Assembly (NCBI RefSeq): GCF_001591365.1
Contig: NZ_BCUT01000001.1
Location: 496,001-560,000, forward strand
Direction of reading: 5' to 3'
From: Variovorax paradoxus NBRC 15149
GTDB taxonomy: Bacteria > Pseudomonadota > Gammaproteobacteria > Burkholderiales > Burkholderiaceae_C
DNA: 64,000 nt
A program made the translations under genes and the position numbers. The notes beneath the pieces are model-generated. The model was not told the DNA's origin. It ran no database searches and worked only from the letters and a program-made list of their open reading frames with translations. This document shows positions 1-8,294 of the stretch, in pieces (the first letter of the stretch is position 1; each line of letters opens with the position of its first letter).

Positions 1-236
1 TGCTGCCGCCCTACGTGGTGTACCGCACCGGCAAGGTCGATGCCGCGGCCTACGCGCGCATCACCGAAGAACTGGGCCGCCGGCTCGATACGCTCGCAAC
101 CACCGAGCCGATCCCGTTCCGCCCGCAGAACGCCGGCGACTACGAGATTCCCGCGCTCACACTGCGGGGCGACATCGCACCGGGCGAGGCGGGCTTCGCG
201 GTGCACGCCGCGCCGGCCGGCAGGAACTCGGGCTAA
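1..236 (+). CDS. NAD(P)H:quinone oxidoreductase-like protein, 3' end only
   Basis: Only the last 77 codons and the TAA are in the window; the frame enters at base 3. The visible part carries PIPFRPQN at codons 36-43 followed by GDYEIP, which I associate with the C-terminus of flavodoxin-fold NAD(P)H:quinone oxidoreductases of the KefF/YwrO type. The flavin-binding N-terminus is outside the window, so the assignment rests on resemblance of the tail alone. Its end overlaps the convergent minus-strand gene by four bases (233-236). Confidence 0.5.
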   Translation, partial: LPPYVVYRTGKVDAAAYARITEELGRRLDTLATTEPIPFRPQNAGDYEIPALTLRGDIAPGEAGFAVHAAPAGRNSG

Positions 237-2323
237 GGCAGCACCGGATTCGCCGCCGCGTTGGCAATGGCCGCATCCGCATCGGCGCGCAGCATGAAGC
301 GCCTGGCGACGAGGTCGTTGGCGGCGGCAGTCAGGGCCGCGAGGTAGCCGGCCTGGTCGGTGTAGCGCTCCTGCAGCGAGGGCCGCGGATCGCCGCTGCC
401 CGAACGCTCGACCGCCGTCTTCGCAAACGGAAAGTACGCGCCGAACAAGCCTGCCAGGTCGATGGTGCCCGGCTTGCTGGTGTAGTTCCAGCCGGTGTTG
501 GTGCCCACCGGCACCGCCACGTCGAGGCTGCGGATGCCCGCGATGTCGTTGCCGTCGGCATCCACCTGCGGCACGAGGATGGCGTAGTCGCGGCCGAGGT
601 ATGCAGGCGGCACCTGCGTGGCAATGCCGCTCTCGTCTTGCGGCCGGTAGTTCGGCCCCCAGTCGAGCAGCGAATAGGTGTTGACCAGGCCCGTGTAGTT
701 CGCGCCCGGAATGGCCGGAAACTTCAGCTGCTGCGGGCGCACCAGCGTGGCGTCGGCCAGCTTGGGCACCTGGCTGTCGGGCGGCGTGGCGCCCTTGACG
801 ACCCAGTCTTCCAGGTTCTGGTAGAGCGCGCGCACCACCGGCACCACGCCGGCGTTCGCATTGGTGGTATAGAGCGCCCCGGCGCTCGCGCCCGGCAGCG
901 AGGGCAGGCCCAGCAGGTGGTGCGTGCTCGCGTAGTAGTAGATGCGCGCGTTGTCCGGCTGCACGAGGTCGGCCGTGCCCCAGGCGTCGGTCAAAAGCGG
1001 CGAGCCCTGCAGCACATAGAACTCCGTGCCGCTGATGCCGATGAAGAGCTTGGGGCAGGTGCCGCTCGCCTCGCAGCGCGACAGGATGCCGCCGCGGCGC
1101 TGCGCCACGTCGTCCACGTAGTCCTTCGAGAGGCCGCGCGTGCCGGCCTGGCCGAAGGCCGTGTGGTCGGTGCGCACGCCTCCGCCGCCGCCCGGGATCG
1201 CGAAGCGCATGTTGATGTTGGTCTGCCGCGCCGCGATCTGCGCGAACACGCCGTCGAACACCTTGCGCCCCGCGAGGTCCTGGTTGAAGCCCAGGTGCAC
1301 GAAGGTCTTCATGAAGTTGCCGCACTGCGACACGCCCGAGGCAATGGTGTTCCTGATGGCGGCCGCCACCGGGTTGGCGGTGCCCGCGGCATCGCTCGCC
1401 TCGCGGTGGAAGAAGGCGATCATGTCGCGCACCGCGGCAAGGCCCAGGCCCATGACCTTCGGGTCCTTCGCGACGTAGACCAGCTCGTACATGTAGGCCG
1501 GATCCCATTTGTCGCGCAGGCACACGTTCGTCTCGTCGGGCGTGCCGGGGAACGGTGCGGCGGCGCTGCACTTGGCAAACTTCCAGTCGCTCGCGGGAAT
1601 GAGCTGGCGCGCATCGGCTTCGTTGATGCGCCGCGTGAGCACGTAGCCGGGTTGCGTGTTGTCCAGGCTCGCGGTCGCATAGGCCTGCATGGCCGCGTTG
1701 AACGGCCCGCCGGGCAGCGGCAGCGAATCGTTGCTTGCCGCCGTGGGCAGCAGCTCGGCGCGGTAGGTGCCGGTGATGCTGCTGCCGTCTGCATTGCGGG
1801 CCACGGGCACCTTGAGCGTGAGCTTGCCCGCCGCGGCCGGCACATCGCCCTGCCAGGCCGCCGTGAGGAACACGTAGCCGCGCGATGCAAAGTACGGATC
1901 GAGGTTGACGATGTTGCCGCGGTTCGGCGCGTCGTAGCGCAGCACGCCGCTGGCCTTGCCCATGTCCTTGGGCTTGAAGAGCACGAAGTCGGAGCTGTAC
2001 TCGACCTTGCCGTTGGCATTGAGCGGCGCGAGCGACAGGTCCTGGATGATGGCGTTGCGCGCATCCTTCGGATCGACCTCGCCCGTGAAGGTGCCGGTGA
2101 TCTTCTCGTAGGCGCCGACGCTGCCGAAGGTGCCGGCCACGTCCTCGGTCTTCGAGATCGCGAGCTTGAACTTGGGCGCTTCGGCAGTTGCCGGCGGCGG
2201 CGTGGTTGCGGCCGGCGGCGGCAGCACGAAGCCACCGCCCCCTCCACCGCCGCTTCCGCCGCATGCGCTCAGGAAAAGGGCGGCCGAAGCCACCGTGGCA
2301 GCCAACAGGCTCCAGCGTTTCAT
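233..2323 (-). CDS. lipoprotein alpha/beta hydrolase-domain protein
   Basis: A 696-residue secreted lipoprotein. The N-terminus is a signal peptide ending in the lipobox LSACGG (Cys21), followed by a glycine run and a Pro/Ala/Thr linker to about residue 45, so the enzyme is probably tethered to a membrane. The rest resembles the large alpha/beta hydrolase-domain family of unknown substrate (tannase/esterase-like size); a GVSQCG stretch near residue 330 could be the nucleophile elbow. The ATG at 2323 was chosen because it starts the signal peptide and follows GGAG; the frame stays open far upstream but there overlaps the neighbouring receptor gene. It lies 62 bp downstream of that receptor and may be the last gene of the same operon. 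Substrate unknown. Confidence 0.75.
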   Translation of the reverse strand: MKRWSLLAATVASAALFLSACGGSGGGGGGGFVLPPPAATTPPPATAEAPKFKLAISKTEDVAGTFGSVGAYEKITGTFTGEVDPKDARNAIIQDLSLAPLNANGKVEYSSDFVLFKPKDMGKASGVLRYDAPNRGNIVNLDPYFASRGYVFLTAAWQGDVPAAAGKLTLKVPVARNADGSSITGTYRAELLPTAASNDSLPLPGGPFNAAMQAYATASLDNTQPGYVLTRRINEADARQLIPASDWKFAKCSAAAPFPGTPDETNVCLRDKWDPAYMYELVYVAKDPKVMGLGLAAVRDMIAFFHREASDAAGTANPVAAAIRNTIASGVSQCGNFMKTFVHLGFNQDLAGRKVFDGVFAQIAARQTNINMRFAIPGGGGGVRTDHTAFGQAGTRGLSKDYVDDVAQRRGGILSRCEASGTCPKLFIGISGTEFYVLQGSPLLTDAWGTADLVQPDNARIYYYASTHHLLGLPSLPGASAGALYTTNANAGVVPVVRALYQNLEDWVVKGATPPDSQVPKLADATLVRPQQLKFPAIPGANYTGLVNTYSLLDWGPNYRPQDESGIATQVPPAYLGRDYAILVPQVDADGNDIAGIRSLDVAVPVGTNTGWNYTSKPGTIDLAGLFGAYFPFAKTAVERSGSGDPRPSLQERYTDQAGYLAALTAAANDLVARRFMLRADADAAIANAAANPVLP

Positions 2324-2385
2324 GGTTTGTCTCCTTCGTTGGGGTGTCTGCGCGGTGCCGATCTCCGCTGCGGCCGGTGCGCGCC

Positions 2386-3357
2386 CTACTCGGCTTCGAT
2401 GCCGGCGGCCTTCACGATGCGGCCCCACTTCTGCGACTCGGCCGTCTGGAACCTGGCGAGCTCTTCGGGCGAGGTGGTGAACACCTCGGTGCCGGTGGGC
2501 TCGTAGAAAGCCGTCTTCGCGGACGCGCTCTTCGCGGCCTTCACCAGCAGTTCGTTGAGCCGCTTGACCACGGCCGGCGGCGTCTTCGCGGGCGCGTAGG
2601 CCGCGAACCAGTAGCCCATCTCGTAGCCCTTCACGCCGGCTTCCGAGATGGTGGGCACGTCGGGTGCAAGCAGCGAACGCGCGGCGCTCGAAACGCCCAA
2701 TGCGCGCAGCTTGCCGGCCTTGACCTGCGGCAGGCCGGTGGCCGCGTCGGTGATCATCATGTGGATCTGGCCGCCCAGCAGGTCGGTGACGGCGAGCGTG
2801 TTGCTCTTGTAGGGCACGTGCAGCAGCTTGATGTCGGCCATCTGCTGCAGCAGCTCGCCCGCCATGCGGCTGGACGAACTGCCGCTGCCGAAGCTGTACT
2901 TGCCCGGCTCCTTCTTCGCGAGCGCCACGAACTCGGCCACGCTCTTGGCAGGGAACGATGGGTTCACCACCATGATCTGCCCGCCCTTGCCGAGCGCGGT
3001 GACGGGCGCGAAGTCTTTCACCGGGTCGTACGGCAGCTTCTTGAACAGGTGCTCGTTGGCGGCATGCGTGGTGTTGGTGGTGATCAGCACGGTGTAGCCA
3101 TCGGCCGCGGCCTTGGCCACCTGCTGCGAGGCGATGAAGCCGCTGGCGCCGGCCTTGTTGTCGATCACCACGGGCTGCTTCGTTTCGGCCGTGATGCTGT
3201 TGCCCAGCGCACGCGCGATCTGGTCGGTGGCGGTGCCGGCCGCAAAGGGCACGACGAAGGTGATGGGCTTTTCCGGGAAGGCCTGCTGCTGTGCGTGGCC
3301 CAGCAGCGGCACCAGGGCCAGCGCGGCGGCCGAAAGGGTGAGGGAACGTCGTTTCAT
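2386..3357 (-). CDS. Bug-family tripartite tricarboxylate transporter substrate-binding protein
   Basis: A 323-residue periplasmic binding protein of the Bug family (TctC-like), which captures a carboxylate for a TctAB-type permease. The signal peptide ends near residue 22 (LLGHAQ). Family landmarks are visible: PEKPITFVVPFAAGTATD at the mature N-terminus, the DPVKDFAPV stretch, and HVPYKSNTLAVTDLLGGQ in the second lobe. Start ATG is preceded by GGAGACAAAACA. No permease gene is in the window, so the protein probably works with a TctAB pair encoded elsewhere. It sits 47 bp after the AtuA-like pair, which suggests that its ligand feeds that pathway; the ligand itself cannot be read from the sequence. 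Confidence 0.9.
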   Translation of the reverse strand: MKRRSLTLSAAALALVPLLGHAQQQAFPEKPITFVVPFAAGTATDQIARALGNSITAETKQPVVIDNKAGASGFIASQQVAKAAADGYTVLITTNTTHAANEHLFKKLPYDPVKDFAPVTALGKGGQIMVVNPSFPAKSVAEFVALAKKEPGKYSFGSGSSSSRMAGELLQQMADIKLLHVPYKSNTLAVTDLLGGQIHMMITDAATGLPQVKAGKLRALGVSSAARSLLAPDVPTISEAGVKGYEMGYWFAAYAPAKTPPAVVKRLNELLVKAAKSASAKTAFYEPTGTEVFTTSPEELARFQTAESQKWGRIVKAAGIEAE

Positions 3358-3404
3358 TGTTTTGTCTCCGGATGGATGGCTGGTAAAAAAATGGATGGCT
3401 GCCG

Positions 3405-3773
3405 CTACGGCCCCGCCAGCAGCGGCACGAGCGCGCGCGGCACGCGGATGGGCATGTCGAGCAGCAGGAAAGACAGCGCCTTGCCGTGCGCATCGAGGTT
3501 CAGCGCATCGTTGACGCCGCCGTCGAGCACCGCGTCGAGCACGAAGTTCATCGCATGCAGCCGGGGCAGCAGGAAGCGCTGCACCCGCGCCGGTGCGCGG
3601 TGGCGGAACTGCATCGACACGCGCTCGGGCGTGAGCTGCTCGGCCAGCAAGGCATACAGATCGGGATGCCAGGCGATCACGCTGATGTTGGAGCGGTCGC
3701 CCTTGTCGCCGGTGCGGCCGTGGGCCGCGCGGTAGAGCGGCACTTCGATCATCTCGTCGGTCGGTGTGTTCAT
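3405..3773 (-). CDS. AtuA C-terminal ferredoxin-fold domain protein
   Basis: A 122-residue protein matching the small C-terminal domain of AtuA-type proteins (acyclic terpene utilisation family), with the motif HGRTGDKGDRSNIS near the N-terminus and RVQRFLLPRLHAMNFV in the middle. In many bacteria this domain is fused to the larger AtuA domain; here it is a separate gene whose ATG overlaps the stop of the larger domain by four bases (3770-3773, ATGA), so the two are almost certainly translationally coupled and work as one enzyme. The longer upstream frame was rejected because it lies inside the partner gene. The biochemical reaction of the family is not well established. Confidence 0.8.
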   Translation of the reverse strand: MNTPTDEMIEVPLYRAAHGRTGDKGDRSNISVIAWHPDLYALLAEQLTPERVSMQFRHRAPARVQRFLLPRLHAMNFVLDAVLDGGVNDALNLDAHGKALSFLLLDMPIRVPRALVPLLAGP

Positions 3774-5161
3774 GCCAGGGCCTCCGCGCCGAGCAGTTCG
3801 AAGCGCACCGGCACCGCTTCGCGCGGCAGCAGGCACGACAGGGTGTTGAGCCGCGGCGTGAGCGCGGTGCGCACGCCGCCGCCGCCCGCGGGTCCGCAGG
3901 TGTAGAGCGCCATGACCTCGCGCGCCAGGCGCTCGGCCTGCGCGCGCTCCGCATGCGTGGCCGCCACGCGCAGGCGCACGTCGCGCAGGCCCGTGTCGGG
4001 CGTGTCCGCGAGCATGCGGCCGGCGTCGTCGCCCAGGATGCTCAGCGCGCCGATCAGGTCCACGCGCAGCGCCAGCCCGTCGAGCCGCTTGCGCAGCACC
4101 TCGGCCGCGAGCCGGGCGCGCGCCTCGGCACGCGGCCCCGCGTAGGAAATTTCGCCCTCGGCGAGCCAGCCGCCTTCATGGCAGACATTGACCTTGTAAT
4201 GGCTCGGCCGCGCGTGGCCGCGCACGCCGGAGAGTTCGACGCGGTCCTCGCCGGGCAGCGCGCGCACTTCGGCTTCTGCGATGTCGGCCACCACGTCGGG
4301 CGTGAGGTAGGCGCTCGGGTCGTGCACTTCGTAGAGCAGCTGTTCCTTCACGGTGGCTTCGCTCACGAGGCCGCCGGTGCCGTCAGCCTTGCCGATGGTG
4401 CATTGGCCGTCGGCATCGATCTCCGCAATCGGGAAACCCACGTTGTCGAGCCCCGGCACGTCCTTGTAGCCCGGGTCGGCGAAATAGCCGCCGCACACCT
4501 GCGCGCCGCATTCGAGCAGGTGGCCTGCCATGGTGGCGCGGCCCAGCCGGTGCCAGTCGTCGGCGCGCCAGCCGAAGTGCGACATGGCGGGGCCAACCGC
4601 AAGCGAAGGGTCGGCCACGCGGCCGCACACCACGATCTGCGCGCCGGCGTCGAGCGCGGCGGCAATCGGCTCGGCGCCGATGTAGGCATTGGCGCTGACG
4701 ATGCGCAGGCCCTCCATCTGCGCGCCCAGCGTTTCATGCAAGAGCGCGCGGTGCGAAGGGCCCGAAAGATCGTCGCCTTCCACCACCGCGATGCGCGGCG
4801 CATCGGCGCCCAGTTCGCGCGCCATGCGGGCGATGTGGCGGGCCGCGGCGCGGGGGTTGGCCGCGCCGAAGTTGCTCACGATGCGGATGCCGTGCGCGAG
4901 GCTGCGCGCCAGCACGGGCCGCAGCATGGCGTCGAGCAAGGGCTCGTAGCCGGCGTCGGGGTTGTCGCGGCGGCGCAGTTGGGCGAGCGCGAGCGTGCGT
5001 TCGGCCAGCGTCTCGAAGATCAGGAAGGCACGCTGGCCGGCCGGGCCGCCGGCGAGCCGCGCGATCAGCGTGTCGACCACCTGCCCCGCCGCATCGGTGC
5101 GGTCGCCGGAAAAGCCGGCCGCGCAGCCGATCAGCAGTGGGGGCGGTGCATTGGCATTCAT
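3770..5161 (-). CDS. AtuA/DUF1446 family acyclic terpene utilisation-like protein
   Basis: A 463-residue cytoplasmic protein of the DUF1446 (AtuA large domain) family, recognised by LLIGCAAGFSGDRTDAA at the N-terminus, VSNFGAANPRAAARHI, VVCGRVADPSLAVGP and VCGGYFADPGYK. AtuA is required for growth on citronellol/geraniol in pseudomonads, but many homologues occur in other carboxylic-acid clusters, and no other terpene gene is present here. The start at 5161 was chosen because the homologous core begins directly after it; an in-frame ATG at 5191 would add ten residues, and neither has a strong ribosome-binding site. Coupled to the small AtuA domain downstream and flanked by two Bug receptors, suggesting uptake and breakdown of an organic acid. 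Confidence 0.8.
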   Translation of the reverse strand: MNANAPPPLLIGCAAGFSGDRTDAAGQVVDTLIARLAGGPAGQRAFLIFETLAERTLALAQLRRRDNPDAGYEPLLDAMLRPVLARSLAHGIRIVSNFGAANPRAAARHIARMARELGADAPRIAVVEGDDLSGPSHRALLHETLGAQMEGLRIVSANAYIGAEPIAAALDAGAQIVVCGRVADPSLAVGPAMSHFGWRADDWHRLGRATMAGHLLECGAQVCGGYFADPGYKDVPGLDNVGFPIAEIDADGQCTIGKADGTGGLVSEATVKEQLLYEVHDPSAYLTPDVVADIAEAEVRALPGEDRVELSGVRGHARPSHYKVNVCHEGGWLAEGEISYAGPRAEARARLAAEVLRKRLDGLALRVDLIGALSILGDDAGRMLADTPDTGLRDVRLRVAATHAERAQAERLAREVMALYTCGPAGGGGVRTALTPRLNTLSCLLPREAVPVRFELLGAEALA

Positions 5162-5205
5162 CGAGGCGGACTTTAGGCAGCCCGCCGTCATCCGTAAAAT
5201 CGAAA

Positions 5206-5227
5206 ATTCGGATCAATTGATCTGAAT
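5206..5227. promoter_or_regulatory. 22-bp imperfect palindrome, possible operator
   Basis: A perfect 12-bp dyad GATCAATTGATC (5211-5222) is flanked by ATTC on the left and GAAT on the right, one base out on each side. It is markedly A+T-rich for this genome and lies in the 86-bp gap between the upstream Bug gene and the AtuA-like gene. Its size and symmetry fit a dimeric repressor site (GntR or IclR-like), but no regulator gene adjoins it and it has no U-tract that would make it a terminator. Confidence 0.35.
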
Positions 5228-5247
5228 TCCAGATCGCCCGAAAAATC

Positions 5248-6216
5248 TCACTGGTCGAGCCGGATGCCACGCCTGGCGATGATCGCGCCCCATTTGCGGC
5301 CCTCGCTGTCGATGAACGAGCCGAACTCCTCGGCGGAGCCGCCGCCCGCCACCAGGCCCTGGTTGGCCAGCAGTTCACGCACGGCGGGCTCCTGCAGCAC
5401 CGTGTTCACATCGGCATTGATGCGGCGAACCACCTCGGGCGGCGTGCCGCTCGCGGTGAAGAGGCCGTTCCACGCCAGCGACTCGAAGCCCGGATAGCCC
5501 GACTCCGCCACGGTGGGCAGGTCCTTCATGAGCTCGGAGCGCTTCGCGCTCGTGACCGCGAGCAGCTTGATGCGCTTGCCCTGCACGAGCGGCAGCAGCG
5601 CCGGTGCCACGGTGAACAGCGCCTGCGTGTCGCCGGCCGCCACCGAAAGGCCCGCCGGCGGCGATCCGGCATAGGGCACGTGCACCGCCTCGATGCCGGC
5701 CACGCTGCGAAACAGCTCCATCGTCAGGTGCGATGAACTCCCCGCGCCCACCGACGCATAGCTGAACGGGTGGCCCTGCTTCTTCGCCCACGCGACGAAT
5801 TCCGGCAGCGTGTTGGCAGGGTTGCCGGCCTGCACCGCCAGCACGTTGGGCTGCGAGGTGGTGAGCACGATCGGCACCAGGTCGCGTGCGGGCGCATACG
5901 GCATGCGGCTGTACATGTAGGGGCCGAAGGCGATCGGCCCGTTGAAGCCGATGCCCAGCGTATGGCCATCGCCCGGCGCCTTGGCCACGGCGTCCATGCC
6001 GATCAGGCCGCCCGCACCGGCCTTGGTCTCGATCACGATGGGCTGCTTCCACAGGGGGCGTAGCCGGTCGGCCAGCGTGCGCGCGATCAGGTCGAGCGAA
6101 CTGCCGGCGGGCGCGGGAACGATCAGGCGTACGGGCTTGGTCGGCCACTCCTGGGCGGAGGCGGCCATTGCCGATGCGCAGGCAAGGAGGAATGCGGCGA
6201 GCTTGCTCTTGTTCAT
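5248..6216 (-). CDS. Bug-family tripartite tricarboxylate transporter substrate-binding protein
   Basis: A 322-residue periplasmic receptor with a signal peptide cleaved near ASAQ-EW (residue 22). The mature start EWPTKPVRLIVPAPAGSSLD, the VIETKAGAGGLIGMD loop and the HVPYAGSPPAGLSV segment are typical of the Bug/TctC family. It is the first gene of the minus-strand group that continues with the AtuA-like pair and a second Bug protein; the two receptors are clearly different sequences, so they may take different ligands. No membrane subunit is nearby. Confidence 0.9.
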   Translation of the reverse strand: MNKSKLAAFLLACASAMAASAQEWPTKPVRLIVPAPAGSSLDLIARTLADRLRPLWKQPIVIETKAGAGGLIGMDAVAKAPGDGHTLGIGFNGPIAFGPYMYSRMPYAPARDLVPIVLTTSQPNVLAVQAGNPANTLPEFVAWAKKQGHPFSYASVGAGSSSHLTMELFRSVAGIEAVHVPYAGSPPAGLSVAAGDTQALFTVAPALLPLVQGKRIKLLAVTSAKRSELMKDLPTVAESGYPGFESLAWNGLFTASGTPPEVVRRINADVNTVLQEPAVRELLANQGLVAGGGSAEEFGSFIDSEGRKWGAIIARRGIRLDQ

Positions 6217-6282
6217 TTCGAATCTCTGCTTGGGCCCGCCACCTTACATCGGCCAGGTGCGGCGCCGGCCGGCGCTCCACGC

Positions 6283-6314
6283 AAAAAAGCCGGGCCCGCT
6301 TTCGCAGGCCCGGC
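6283..6314 (-). terminator. Rho-independent terminator after the small secreted protein gene
   Basis: An 8-bp G+C stem (GCCGGGCC at 6289-6296 with GGCCCGGC at 6307-6314) with a 10-nt loop is followed on the minus strand by a run of six T (6283-6288). It lies 19 bp beyond the stop of the minus-strand gene at 6333 and separates it from the downstream Bug operon. Confidence 0.85.
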
Positions 6315-6332
6315 CTTCTTGCCTTTCTGCAA

Positions 6333-6719
6333 CTACAGCGGCAGCGCATTGCCGCGTGCGGCGGCATAGGCTTCGGCCCGCACCGTTGCGCGGTCCACCG
6401 CACCGGCGACGATCGGCGTGGTGCCCGAGGAGGCCGCTTCGGCGTACGGGTCCGGTGCGCGTGCGGCGGCCACCGCTTCGGCACGCACGGTGTCGCGGTT
6501 GTTCATGGCGACCGGCGGATGCATCGGGCCGGCATCGACACCCGTGGCATAGGGATTGCCAATGCGTGCGGCCACCACGGCCCCGGCAGCCACGTTGGCG
6601 CGGCTCTCGGCGGTGGTCAGGGGATGGACGCCTTCATAGGTTTCGGCATGGGCGGCGCCGGCGGCGGCAGCGAGGGCCAGTGCGATGGCAGAAAGACGCT
6701 TGGCGTTGGAGATGGTCAT
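6333..6719 (-). CDS. small secreted protein with repeated TVRAEA-type motifs (DUF4148-like)
   Basis: A 128-residue protein with a clear signal peptide (cleavage near AHAE, about residue 25). The mature part consists of three related segments: SRANVAAGAVVAARIGNPYA, DTVRAEAVAAARAPDPYAEA and ATVRAEAYAAARGNALPL. This pattern resembles the DUF4148 family of small periplasmic proteins common in Burkholderiales; their function is unknown. Start ATG is preceded by AAGGAAATCCGA. It is a single-gene unit closed by a good terminator. Confidence 0.75.
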   Translation of the reverse strand: MTISNAKRLSAIALALAAAAGAAHAETYEGVHPLTTAESRANVAAGAVVAARIGNPYATGVDAGPMHPPVAMNNRDTVRAEAVAAARAPDPYAEAASSGTTPIVAGAVDRATVRAEAYAAARGNALPL

Positions 6720-7199
6720 TCGGATTTCCTTCGATTCAATGATTGGATGGAGGGAGGCTGCGAACCGTTCTTGCTTTTTGGGCTGGTCCGTGAAATCGAT
6801 TTTGCGATGGCATCCAGGTACAACCTCATGGCGCACGCAATCCCGGCAATCGCGACGTGGAAACAGCCGGCCGCCCTTTGAAGCGATGCGCGAAAGCTGA
6901 TAGCGATCGGGTCGCGCAGAGGCGCCCATGCCACGCGGCACTTCACAGGCCGCGGCAAGGCCGCTACATTCGACGCCTCGACAAACAACCCGGATCGGAG
7001 GTGCGCGATGGAAGACACAGCTATTCATTGCTCCACGATCGGCCGGTTTGTCGGTTCTTCGAAGAGTTGCTGATACAGCCAATTCGACCCTTGCGGCGCT
7101 TCCTGGCCGCAACCGCAAACCGCCCGAGATTCAAACGCCGCCGCCGGCAAGCAGTTGCCGGCCGCGATCTGTCCGTTTCCAGAATCCTCAAGGCTCACC
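6720..7199. other. 480-bp gap between divergent genes
   Basis: Separates the small secreted protein (minus) from the GNAT gene (plus) and should hold both promoters. Several short frames are open on both strands, but none has a ribosome-binding site, a recognisable protein or a coherent composition. No hairpin or repeat of note was seen. Confidence 0.5.
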
Positions 7200-8294
7200 A
7201 TGCTTGAAACCCGCGCCGCGCATCCGCGGCCGTTTTCGATATCCGTTTTCGATCCCCATCAGGCGTCCACCGAAAGCTGGGAGAAGTTCCATCGCTATTG
7301 GCAGCTTCGCACCGAGGAAGACCACCCCGGCGAGCGCCGCATCCCCAGCGCCGACACCGAGCGCGCGCTGCGTGAGCACCTGCCGCTGCTGGCCTTCCAC
7401 CGGGTCCTCGCGAGTTGCGAAGGCGAGTTCATCGGCAGCCTCACGCTGAGCTTTCGCCGCGAAGGCTCGCCGGACCATGCCGCCTTCGCGCCCTATCTCG
7501 ATGCCTGGGGCGGTGTACTGCGGCCGCACCGGCGGCGCGGCGTGGCCAGCGCACTGCTGCGCGTGCTGCTCGGCTTCATGGAAGCGCAAGGCAAGACCAC
7601 GGCCAGCATCAAGGCCCACTTGCCCGAAGGGCATGCGTTTCTCGCAGCCATCGGCGCGATCGAGAAGCACCGCGCCGTCGAGAACCGGGCCGCCTTCGAT
7701 GCACTGCCGTGGGACGAACTCGCCCGCTGGCAATCGCAGGCATTCGCCGCCGGCGGGGGCTTGCGCGCCGAAATCCACGCCGGCCGCGTGCCCTTCGAGC
7801 GCCTGGCCAGCCTGATCGCGCCCTTCTCGGCGCTCATCAACGACGCGCCCACCAATGCGCTGGACATGCCGCGCATGCGCTACGAGCTCGAGAACTACCG
7901 CACCTGGTATGCCGACATGTCGCAGCGCGGCGGAGAGCACTTTCTGGTGCTGCTGCTCGACGGCGACGAGGTGGCCGCCATGTGCGACGCCAGCTGGGAC
8001 CAGCGCTTTCCGGACCGCATGTACCAGCAGCTGACGGCCGTGGCGCCGCGCTGGCGCGGCAAGGGCCTGGCCAAGGGCGTGAAGGCCTCCATGCTGGCGC
8101 TGGTACGCGAGCGCCACCCGGAGGTCGCCACCGTCATCACCAGCAACGCCGAGGTCAACGCGCCGATGCTCTCCATCAACCACCGGTTGGGCTTCGCGCC
8201 GCACAGGCATGATGCGGTCTACCAGATCGGCCCGGAAAGCCTGAGGGCCTTCCTCTCGACCCGCCCGCTGGATCCGATGGAGCGGTACCAATGA
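7200..8294 (+). CDS. tandem-GNAT family N-acetyltransferase
   Basis: A 364-residue protein made of two GNAT acetyltransferase repeats. The acetyl-CoA binding motif A appears twice: RPHRRRGVASALLRVLL around residue 117 and RWRGKGLAKGVKASML around residue 284, the second being the better match to Q/R-x-x-G-x-G/A. Substrate unknown. The ATG at 7200 was chosen over upstream in-frame codons because homology-like sequence starts there. Its stop overlaps the start of the RIO-like kinase by four bases (8291-8294, ATGA), so the two are translationally coupled. Confidence 0.8.
   Translation: MLETRAAHPRPFSISVFDPHQASTESWEKFHRYWQLRTEEDHPGERRIPSADTERALREHLPLLAFHRVLASCEGEFIGSLTLSFRREGSPDHAAFAPYLDAWGGVLRPHRRRGVASALLRVLLGFMEAQGKTTASIKAHLPEGHAFLAAIGAIEKHRAVENRAAFDALPWDELARWQSQAFAAGGGLRAEIHAGRVPFERLASLIAPFSALINDAPTNALDMPRMRYELENYRTWYADMSQRGGEHFLVLLLDGDEVAAMCDASWDQRFPDRMYQQLTAVAPRWRGKGLAKGVKASMLALVRERHPEVATVITSNAEVNAPMLSINHRLGFAPHRHDAVYQIGPESLRAFLSTRPLDPMERYQ

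Noticed and set aside
233-3493. 1086-codon minus-strand frame that joins part of the Bug gene with the lipoprotein hydrolase
   Set aside because: The Bug portion is out of its true frame; the real gene starts at the signal peptide at 2323.
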